Below the pieces are notes generated by a model. It was given only the letters and a program-made list of their open reading frames with translations, was not told the DNA's origin and ran no database searches. A DNA stretch of 14,051 nt, taken from positions 1 to 14,051 of the forward strand of contig FTLJ01000469.1 of the NCBI GenBank assembly GCA_900155495.1, in the 5' to 3' direction. The translations under genes were made by a program, and so were the position numbers. Source of the DNA: Porogramme epimiltina (taxonomy: Eukaryota; Basidiomycota; Agaricomycetes; Polyporales; Polyporaceae). Shown piece after piece: positions 8,498 through 14,051 of the stretch (its first letter is position 1; every line of letters begins with the position of its first letter).

Positions 8498-9297
8498 AGG
8501 TAGGGGACACTCATAATCCACCAACCCCACGTGATCTGTGTCACAGCGTTACGCGCTCGTCCAAATCGGGCGACGACCCTCATTCTGAGCATAAGTACAT
8601 TGGGGCCTCCCCGTTCAACGAGGACGTATCTCGAGAATTCCCTCCAATATTTTTCTGTAATAGGGTCCTCCTAGTATCCTGCAAATTTTCGGAGCTGTTG
8701 GACAAGATCTGCTTGCTGTATTCTTCAAACAAGGGTGCTCAACAGTGTGCGGCACACAACGAAGAACCAAAACCTCAGAAGTAGGTAGAGAAGCAAATTA
8801 TCTACTTGAATGAACTGTTGGGGGTATATCACTGCTTAAAAAGCTGTTTTTAGCACCTCGGGATGGTCTCAGACAGTGATATCGGCCTTGACAGAAGGGT
8901 GCATGTGCAGAGAAATACTGTAGTACCCATCACTCCTGATCTACCTAGCACGGTTCTAAGATGTTGCTATGCCTTTCTATCACACATAAAACAATGCTCT
9001 ATAGCGTTTTAGGGTAAGGAACTCAATTCAGGCTTTGAGAATGCTGCTGAGTGATTTGAGCGCACAGAATGAGGAATAACGGTCCGATCGCTGCGTCTGA
9101 GGCTACAATTTCTACATATTCGGTATCAGGGAGCACTTTGGAAAAATCTCTTGGGAACAGATTCGTGATAGTGTCCCTACGACGGCGGGGATATGGGATT
9201 ATATGTGCAAAACGCTCCTTAGGCGCCCTCCTCCGCCCGATTTGGCCTGTCACGCTCAGATCACGTGGGGTTGGTGGATTATGAGTGTCCCCTACCT
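8498..9297. mobile_element. 800-bp TA-inserting element with 41-bp TIRs (Tc1/mariner-like MITE)
   Basis: The first 41 bp (starting AGGTAGGGGACACTC, 8498-8538) are a perfect inverted copy of the last 41 bp (9257-9297). Weaker inverted similarity continues inward to an AAATCGGGCG block at 8565 and CGCCCGATTT near 9235. TA lies on both sides (8496-8497, 9298-9299), the target duplication of Tc1/mariner/pogo-type elements. The interior is more AT-rich than the flanks and encodes no recognisable DDE transposase on either strand, so it is non-autonomous. Perfect TIRs argue for a recent insertion. Assignment to Tc1/mariner rests on the TA duplication and TIR form only. Confidence 0.85.
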
Positions 9298-9299
9298 TA
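9298..9299. repeat. TA target duplication of the nested element, right copy
   Basis: TA at 9298-9299 pairs with TA at 8496-8497. The same dinucleotide is the first two bases of the hAT terminus, so it belongs to both elements. Confidence 0.8.
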
Positions 9300-9308
9300 G
9301 TGATGTGC

Positions 9309-9465
9309 AGGGCCGGGTCGGGCTCAAAAGCCCGGGGTCGGGCCGGGCTTTTGGGGGCCAGGGCTCGTCAGGACTCAGGATGAAAAGCCCGGCCCTATGG
9401 GAGGGCTCGGGCTGGGCCGGGCTCGGGCTCGGGGCCTCGGGCTAAGCCCGGGCTTTTGGGGTGAT
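9309..9465. repeat. hAT left subterminal repeats (GGGCCGGGCTTTT type)
   Basis: Dense copies of AAAAGCCCGG, GGGCCGGGC and CTCGGGC in both orientations, able to form many hairpins. The mirror array sits inside the right end at 10483-10620. Subterminal motif clusters of this kind are known transposase-binding sites in hAT elements such as Ac; that role here is inference. Confidence 0.75.
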
Positions 9466-9595
9466 GCCAGATACCTGAAGACTTGGAGGGGAAACGTGAA
9501 ACTGCGTGCAGCTATGTGCATGTATCGTAAGTACCATGAGGAGAGTGCTCCAGCAGTGAGTAAATAAACGACGTACAAGCAGCACATCCTACCTG

Positions 9596-10119
9596 GGCGC
9601 CGATATCGACGCACTGTGCGAGTGGGCCCACGTGCCCTTCCCCTCCTCCTGGCCTGCTCTGAAGTTTGTGAAGTTCTCGCTTGAAGAAACGGCACGCTAC
9701 GCACTCAATGTCCCCGAGGCCCACCGTGTGTGCCTCTGGAACGTCACGGTTGGCGACGAAAACGTCCACTGCGGCCTCAGCCGCAAGCTCTTTGTCGTTT
9801 CCGTCACGAACCAGCTGCTCCACCGCCTCTCCTACCGAGAGGCGCGCCCTGGCAGACTCGTCCGAGTTAAAGATGGGCCCCTGCGGGCATGCGCTCGGCC
9901 GCCTCATCCACTGCTGCATCAACTTCTTCCCCATGTCCAACCTCTGCACCTTGGACATGACTCTCGGGCCCGCCAACGTGTTTGCGCGTAACTACACCTG
10001 CGACCGCGTGCGGGGTGAGCACGTGTGCATGGACTGGCCTGGGTTTCACGACGAGATGAAGATCAACTAAGTCGGATGCCAGAAGGAGGTGCAGGCGGAG
10101 CTGGAGGACGTGGCGCACG
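9596..10119 (+). pseudogene. Degenerate gene fragment inside the hAT element
   Basis: Strong C-ending codon use marks two consecutive coding stretches. The first (9596 to about 9845) reads GADIDALCEWAHVPFPSSWP, then FVKFSLEETARYALNVPE, ending near LLHRLSYRE. After a frame change near 9845 the second continues KMGPCGHALGRLIHCCIN, LGPANVFARNYTCDRV, CMDWPGFHDEMKIN, a TAA at 10068-10070, and in the same frame VGCQKEVQAELEDVAHVG. It is not a transposase and I do not recognise the family with confidence. The C3-rich codons, unlike the element's low-complexity ends, suggest a host gene captured by the transposon. The 5' side may include an intron, as stops lie at about 9555-9570. An open frame of 154 codons on the opposite strand is judged a shadow. 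Confidence 0.6.
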
Positions 10120-10482
10120 TGGGTGGAAATACACATGTGTGTATATCATAGAGATCTCTGGAGTATGTTCCCCGATATTCTGAGCAGTGTTTGTACTGCA
10201 GGAGTGTGATACGTCAGCCAGAGCCGAACAGATCTAGCTAGAACGAGTGTAGTACGTACTCAATACTACGGCGCCCTCGGGTAAGGTGTTGCGCAGCTTA
10301 TAGAAGGTGGAGGAGATGGGGACAATGACGACTTTGATCTACAACGTGATACAAAGTCGTGAGAGCGCATCTGAGAGTATGAACCAGACTAGAGGAAACA
10401 TACGCCAGACATCGCCGCCGACCCCGACTCCGCTCAATACGAACACTGGCCAATCATTAGTGCTAACAGTACTGCCTCAGAA

Positions 10483-10620
10483 AAGCCCGGGCTTTAGGGC
10501 CGGGCTCGGGCTTTCAGAAACAAAAGCCCGGCCCTCAAGCCCTCCAAGCCCTGTGTCGGGCTGGGCTGGGCCGGGCTTTTTAGGGCCGGGTACCCGGGGC
10601 TTCAGGGCTTTGAGCCCGAG
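10483..10620. repeat. hAT right subterminal repeats
   Basis: AAAAGCCCGG, GGGCTCGGGC and GGGCCGGGCTTTTTAGGGCC motifs in alternating orientation, mirroring 9309-9465 and running into the right TIR (10606-10634). Confidence 0.75.
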
Positions 10621-10634
10621 CCCGCGCATCACTA

Positions 10635-10642
10635 CGCCCCAG
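10635..10642. repeat. 8-bp target site duplication, right (CGCCCCAG)
   Basis: Exact copy of 8488-8495, immediately after CATCACTA. It continues into unit A sequence (GGATGAATATCCC). Confidence 0.9.
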
Positions 10643-10815
10643 GGATGAATATCCCGTCAGAGGGCGCGGGGGCCTCTGCGATGAAGACGGTGTCGCCCCT
10701 GTCTGCCTTGCTGCTTCCTGCTCTTGCGAAGGCGACATCGCGCTCACGCGCTTGAATGCCCGCGACCCGCGACCGGCAGGGAAAGCGCTGCTAGGCGGGT
10801 GATCCTCGATGCCGT
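10643..10815. repeat. Segment inverted relative to unit B
   Basis: Together with 8457-8495 on the other side of the transposon this matches about 11944-12163 of unit B on the opposite strand: landmarks are GGGATGAATATCCC against GGGGATTTATCCCC, GAAGGCGACATCGCGCTCAC against the reverse of GTGCACGATGTCGCCTTTG, and CCTCGATGCC. The flanking parts of the units are in the same orientation. Confidence 0.7.
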
Positions 10816-10852
10816 GCTTGAGCGTGCGCATACGCGCGAAGTCGTCCTTGCC

Positions 10853-11131
10853 TCTAGGCAGGTTGTGACGACGCTCGCGCTGCTCGATGTGCTCCGTGCA
10901 CACGGCCGCGGTGCTCTCGCGGTTCACGATCCTACTCGAGGTGTGACGCTTCCAGCAGGCCCCAGACAACTCACGCCGAAGGATGTGGTGTCATTCGGGC
11001 TAGAACCTTTGAACGGGCTATATGCGCGGTTTGTGGAGTGGCTCTGGGACGAGTATGGTGGACGTGCGGACAGGATGGACGGTTGTAGGACTCATCCTCG
11101 GCTTTGGGCAGACGACGGATGTTCCTACGGG
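10853..11131 (+). pseudogene. Unit A gene body, 3' part (conserved C-terminal motif)
   Basis: The open frame reads QVVTTLALLDVLRAHGRGAL, TLPAGPRQLTPKDVVSFGLE and RFVEWLWDEYGG. A neighbouring frame then continues VRTGWTVVGLILGFGQ. The same series occurs in units B (AQLVEWLREELG) and C (PKDVMSFELS, AQLVKWLREEYG). Conservation of protein-like residues across three diverged copies indicates that the unit once coded for a protein ending in a VEWL.EEYGG...GW..VGLI.GFG motif. The family has no name I can give. A frameshift near 11060 separates the two halves in this copy. Confidence 0.6.
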
Positions 11132-11234
11132 GCCTGTCATGCATTATTTCGTGCTTTTTGGCTGTATAATAACTGTATCCTCGTGGATATCTGTGAGCGG
11201 TGGGGTCAATGAAGCTATTGTAGATTCGGATCCG

Positions 11235-11250
11235 GCGGGGTCGTCCCCGC
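11235..11250. repeat. Unit A tail hairpin GCGGGG-TCGT-CCCCGC
   Basis: Perfect 6-bp GC stem with a 4-nt loop, preceded by CGGATCCG and followed by GG and ACAACAAG. Identical stem and loop in units B and C. It could act in RNA 3' processing or mark a recombination or element end; neither is shown. Confidence 0.85.
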
Positions 11251-11262
11251 GGTACAACAAGT

Positions 11263-11318
11263 TCCGATTCTACGCAGTGAATCGGATTTACAATTCCGAT
11301 TCTACGCAGTGAATCGGA
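11263..11318. repeat. Unit B head: two tandem copies of the 32-bp inverted-repeat motif
   Basis: Inverted repeats TCCGATTC...GAATCGGA at 11263-11286 and 11295-11318 belong to two identical 32-bp repeats placed end to end. This is a recent perfect duplication. Confidence 0.93.
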
Positions 11319-11395
11319 TTTACAATGGAGGAAGCGTGGATTACATAACGGAATGCTTAGTCATTTGCGGCCACCATCATTGATGGGTTGATTCT

Positions 11396-11585
11396 ATTGG
11401 CTCAAGAGCTGCTTTCCCTTTTGGGCTCCCCTTGGAATGAGGCTCTCGCTCCACGGCTTAAGTAATACGGGCCACCGTTCTGCGTGGTGATTGGTCGAGC
11501 TCTTGCTTTCCCTTTTGGCCTCCCCTCGCTCCTTGGCATAAGTAACACGGGCATACGGGCAACTGTACTACGACCTCCTCATTGG
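11396..11585 (+). promoter_or_regulatory. Unit B head: ATTGG boxes in about 92-bp sub-repeats
   Basis: ATTGG lies at 11396-11400, 11490-11494 and 11581-11585, with CTTAAGTAAT-type and ACCGTTCTG elements between. Same architecture as unit A, about 100 bp upstream of the conserved 3' splice acceptor. Confidence 0.5.
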
Positions 11586-11682
11586 CCTCCGTTCGGCGAC
11601 ACCTAACACATCATGATGGCCGGTATTCTATGTTTCCCGCGGAGCAGTTGTGGACTCGCCCCGTGTCTAATTTCTCTTATAG

Positions 11683-12470
11683 TGGACGGAGCTGGACCGC
11701 CGCATCCTCCAACTCGACTCAAGAGGCTGCGGGGATGTCTGTTGCAACCACTCCCACCAAGACAGTTCACCACTGAGCGCGTGGTGCTCCCCTTGGACAG
11801 ACGTCTGGCGTGTCTACGAGGACGTGTGCATGATGTGCGCAAGCCTCGGGATGGGTGTATGGTAGAACACCTCAACGCCCGTGCTCGCCGGGCTCTTGCG
11901 ATGCCCAGACAGCTGGACGAACGCCCGCCTAGATGGCGAGGATGCTTGGGCAGGGCATCGAGGGCCGCTCTCTTGGCGGCATTCCCCCCGCAGGTTGCGG
12001 GTTGCCCGCGCTCAGGCGCGTGTGCACGATGTCGCCTTTGCGTGAGCGGGCAGCAGCAAGGCAAAGGGGGGGGCGTCACCGTGTCCGCCGTGGAGGCCCG
12101 CACCCTCCAAAGGGGATTTATCCCCTGGGCACGCAGCGGCCTGCCCGAGCCGTGGCCGTGAAGACGCGGCGCGCACCGCAGGTCGTGACAACTCTTGCGC
12201 TGTTCATCACGGTGACTTCCGCGCCCACTCGGACGCGGTGCTCCTGCAGTTTGTGATTCTACTCAAGGTGCGACGCTTTCAGCAGGCAACAGACGACTCC
12301 CTGCGTGCAGCCCTAGGCTGTGCTTCACGCCGAAGGACGTGATGTCATTCGAGCTGAGCCCGTTCAGCAGACTGGATGCGCAGCTTGTGGAGTGGCTCAG
12401 GGAGGAGTTGGGTAGCGAGACACGGGTACTTGTGTGGAGAGGATGGACGGCGTCGCCATCAGCCTCAGTC
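11683..12470 (+). pseudogene. Unit B gene body (degenerate)
   Basis: Starts at the conserved acceptor CTAATTTCTCTTATAG (AG at 11681-11682). Readable pieces are PPRQFTTERVVLPLDRRL (about 11755), VEHLNARARRALAMPRQLDE (about 11860-11920), QVVTTLALF (about 12180) and KDVMSFELSPFSRLDAQLVE with WLREELG (about 12337-12410). Frames change repeatedly. Compared with unit A the helical ARKKAYDEC stretch is deleted between GAGGACGT and GCATGATGTGC. An 8-G run (12066-12073) lies at another frame change. No intact product is possible. Confidence 0.55.
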
Positions 12471-12632
12471 AGGACCTTGTAGGACTTACTACTATCTTCG
12501 GCTTCAATGGTTGACGGTGGATGTTCATACGGCCCCTGTCGCGCAGTATTTCATCCTTTTCTAGTATAGTACGACTATATCACTGTGGATACCTGTGAGC
12601 TAGGGTGAACGAAGTTTGTAGAATCGGATCCG

Positions 12633-12648
12633 GCGGGGTCGTCCCCGC
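12633..12648. repeat. Unit B tail hairpin
   Basis: Same GCGGGG-TCGT-CCCCGC stem-loop as in units A and C, followed by GGTTAGAACAAG and directly by the head of unit C. Confidence 0.85.
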
Positions 12649-12730
12649 GGTTAGAACAAGTGGAAAAAGCGTGGATTACATAACGGATTGCTTAGTCATT
12701 TGCGGCCACCATCATTGATGGATTGATTCT

Positions 12731-12828
12731 ATTGGCTCAAGAGCCGCTTTCCCCTTTGGGCTCCCCTTGGAATGAGGCTCTGCCCCATCGCTTAAGTAAT
12801 ACGGGACACCGTTCTGCGTGGTCATTGG
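12731..12828 (+). promoter_or_regulatory. Unit C head: ATTGG boxes
   Basis: ATTGG lies at 12731-12735 and 12824-12828 (93 bp apart) with the same intervening elements. A third, mutated box (CATTGACC, about 12903) follows at the expected position. Confidence 0.45.
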
Positions 12829-13037
12829 TTGAGCTCTTGCTTTCCCTTTTGGTCTCCCCTCGCTCCTTGGCTTAAGTAATACAGGCAACCGTTCGGTCCT
12901 GCCATTGACCATGCGCTCATTTTGGGTCCCCATGGATTGAGGCACCCACGCCTTCTTGCTTGGTATGGTCACTCTTAACGACATGGACAGGCTGGAGTTC
13001 GAGAGCAAGTCTGGCCGTGGCTTAATCGCCTGTACCA

Positions 13038-13366
13038 GTGAAGGCACGGCGCGCGCGGCAGGTCGTGATAACTCTCGCGCTGTTCAACGCGGTGACTTCT
13101 GCGCGCGCACTCGGCCGCGGTGCTCTCGCGGTTCGCGGTGCCCTCGCGGTTTGTGATTCTACTCAAGGTGGGACACTTCCAGCAGGCACCAGACGACTCC
13201 CTGCGCGCAGCCCCAGGCTGCCGAAGGATGTGATGTCGTTCGAGCTGAGCCTGGACAGCGGGCTGGAGGCGCAGCTTGTAAAGTGGCTCAGGGAGGAGTA
13301 CGGTATATATGTAGCAAGACGCGGGTACTTGTGTGCAGAGGATGGAAGGTGTCAGCCTCAGTCATA
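13038..13366 (+). pseudogene. Unit C gene body, 3' part (degenerate)
   Basis: A continuous frame gives QVVITLALFNAVTSARALGR, GGTLPAGTRRLPARSPRLPK, DVMSFELSLDSGLEAQLVKW and LREEYG, the best preserved copy of the shared C-terminal region. Its upstream two thirds are deleted at about 13040. A short tandem duplication (GGTGCTCTCGCGGTTC then GCGGTGCCCTCGCGGTTT) near 13119-13151 is not present in A or B. The terminal GW..VGLI.GFG motif is not intact. Confidence 0.55.
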
Positions 13367-13524
13367 ACCTTGTAGGGCTTATCTGGGCGGCTTCAATGGT
13401 TGACGGTGGATGTTCATACCGCGCCTGTCACGCAGTATTTCGTCCTTAAGTTCTGTTGTAGGATGACTGTACCGCTGTATATATCTGTGAGCTGGGGTGA
13501 CCGAAGTTTGTAGAATCGGATCCG

Positions 13525-13540
13525 GCGGGGTCGTCCCCGC
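13525..13540. repeat. Unit C tail hairpin
   Basis: Third copy of the GCGGGG-TCGT-CCCCGC stem-loop. The tail ends AGAACAAG at 13551, after which no fourth head follows, so this is the right edge of the array in this window. Confidence 0.85.
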
Positions 13541-13551
13541 GGTAGAACAAG

Positions 13552-14051
13552 TATGCCGAATCACCTACCGACCTTCAGAAAGTCGAAAAGTCCCTCACGT
13601 GCTGCCCTTCTCCCGGCATTTGCAGAAAGTCAGGGGCACGGGGTGCCTTATCCCTGGGACTGTCCCAGAGACTGTCCCGCGCTAGGCTCAGGCACTTGAA
13701 ATGTAACGCCCTCAGTAACACCTCGCCACGCCCTTTGATCAAGCCGCCACGGTTGTAAGCCACCAACGGCGTGCACGGCTTATGCATTAGAAGTATCCTG
13801 CATGCGTAAGCACTATACACAGAAATACCGCGTGCCACTCAAGCAGTAGAAGTAATCAGCATGCTTGCGGTGCAATATACGTTGCAGCATTAAGTATTAG
13901 CAGAAGAATATATGCTACTATTTACGGCCCTGTGCGCAATGCGTGAACTGTCGCATGTGAAGCCAGTGCCTCAGTAAGAGTGGCCCAACCACAGAGCTGA
14001 AGCGGACTGTGAGGCTTCGCGGGCGAGACGAAGTCGAGTCGGACGAGATGT
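13552..14051. other. Unassigned right flank, possible LTR start
   Basis: No gene is supported. GGGACTGTCCC and a second GACTGTCCC lie at about 13655-13678. TGTAACGCCCTC at 13702 has the form of an LTR 5' terminus (TG start) and the following sequence to the window end is non-coding and AT-richer with local repeats (AGAAGTATCCTGCATGC and AGAAGTAATCAGCATGC). The other end of any LTR, a primer-binding site and a target duplication are not in view. Confidence 0.25.

Larger units (their letters stand above)
8496..10634. mobile_element. Non-autonomous hAT transposon, interrupted by a TA-inserting element
   Basis: Once the nested element is removed, the left end reads TA + GTGATGTGCAGGGC (8496-8497 joined to 9300 on) and the right end is GCCCGCGCATCACTA (ending 10634), so the termini are inverted copies of TAGTGATGYGC. 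The start fits the hAT consensus (C/T)A(A/G)NG, and an 8-bp duplication CGCCCCAG flanks it. The hAT proper is 1337 bp. No hAT transposase or dimerisation domain is visible, so it must have moved using a transposase from elsewhere. Both subterminal regions are built of CCCGGGC and GGCTTTT-type short repeats in inverted orientation. The interior carries a degenerate coding fragment. Confidence 0.87.
7483..11261 (+). repeat. Tandem repeat unit A (split by nested transposons)
   Basis: First and longest of three head-to-tail copies. The head begins with TTCCGATTCT (7483), then a complete 32-bp inverted-repeat motif at 7500-7531, then TGGAGGAAGCGTAGATTACATAA. The tail is CGGATCCGGCGGGG-TCGT-CCCCGCGG and ACAACAAG ending at 11261. 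Removing the insert 8496-10642 (elements plus one target duplication) leaves about 1.63 kb. Against unit B it matches at 7500-7796, 7870-8120, 8371-8456 and 10853-11261. The segment 8457-8495 plus 10643 to about 10815 matches B in inverted orientation. Confidence 0.85.
11262..12660 (+). repeat. Tandem repeat unit B
   Basis: Starts immediately after the tail of unit A and carries two tandem copies of the 32-bp inverted-repeat motif (11262-11293, 11294-11325). The CCAAT-type head, splice acceptor (11681-11682), coding remnant and tail hairpin all align with unit A. It lacks the stretch of about 150 bp corresponding to about 8120-8270 of A. About 1.4 kb long. Confidence 0.87.
12661..13551 (+). 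repeat. Tandem repeat unit C, internally deleted
   Basis: Starts immediately after the unit B tail with TGGAAAAAGCGTGGATTACA, so it lacks the 32-bp inverted-repeat motif. The CCAAT-type head (12731-12828) and GCTGGAGTTCGAGAGCAAGT (12990) match unit A. It then jumps near 13040 to the 3' part of the unit (GGTCGTGATAACTCTCGCGC), missing about 0.8-1.1 kb. It ends with the same hairpin and AGAACAAG. About 0.89 kb long. Confidence 0.85.

Noticed and set aside
9512..9976. 154-codon open frame on the - strand inside the hAT element
   Set aside because: The codon bias and protein-like continuity belong to the + strand frames over the same bases; the - frame mirrors their C-ending codons.
9298..10634. 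Calling the hAT as 9298-10634 with flanking 8 bp
   Set aside because: The bases before 9298 (CCCTACCT) do not match those after 10634 (CGCCCCAG). The true duplicate lies at 8488-8495, which led to the nested-element model.
11235..13551. Helitron 3' end (GC hairpin near the terminus)
   Set aside because: A Helitron hairpin is followed within about 10-12 nt by CTRR. Here the hairpins are followed by GGTASAACAAG, and the units are head-to-tail rather than inserted between A and T.
1..14051. tRNA, rRNA or CRISPR arrays
   Set aside because: I saw no cloverleaf-like A and B boxes, rRNA segments or regularly spaced short repeats with unique spacers; the repeats present are long gene-sized units and simple repeats.

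Overview
The window looks like a gene-poor, decaying stretch of an Agaricomycete (mushroom-forming basidiomycete, probably polypore-like) nuclear genome. The evidence is short introns of about 45-60 nt with GTRNGT donors and YAG acceptors, C-ending third codon positions in coding remnants, a family-specific fungal P450 and a Dma-type RING protein. I found no intact protein-coding gene. Every recognisable gene is broken by frameshifts, stop codons or deletions. The species assignment is inference only.

Layout. Positions 1-990 are pyrimidine- and GC-rich sequence with one short coding-like scrap (252-380). From 989 to about 3625 (+ strand) runs a long degenerate gene for a Pro/Ser-rich, coiled-coil protein I do not recognise. 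From about 7450 down to 3816 (- strand) lie three degenerate genes on one strand: a RING/Dma-type E3 ligase C-terminal half (7450-6765), a metallo-beta-lactamase-fold hydrolase of the persulfide dioxygenase/glyoxalase II type (6299-5110), and the middle and C-terminal part of a cytochrome P450 (5085-3816). The hydrolase runs almost directly into the P450 without the hydrolase 3' end or the P450 5' end, so the two look fused by a deletion.

From about 7483 to 13551 the window holds three head-to-tail copies (A, B, C) of one long repeat unit. Each unit has a head (two of the three with a perfect 8-bp inverted repeat, all with inverted CCAAT boxes about 93 bp apart), a degenerate gene body with a conserved 3' splice acceptor in A and B and a conserved C-terminal motif, and a tail hairpin GCGGGG-TCGT-CCCCGC. 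The units look like tandem copies of a gene with its promoter, now all pseudogenes. A segment of about 0.2 kb is inverted between copies A and B.

Copy A is split by two nested DNA transposons whose target duplications are both readable. A non-autonomous hAT element of 1337 bp (TIR TAGTGATG, 8-bp duplication CGCCCCAG at 8488-8495 and 10635-10642) was itself hit by an 800-bp TA-inserting element with 41-bp perfect TIRs (8498-9297), exactly in the first two bases of the hAT terminus. The hAT interior has no transposase but carries a degenerate coding fragment that looks captured from a host gene. The last 500 bp (13552-14051) are unassigned, with a weak hint of an LTR start.
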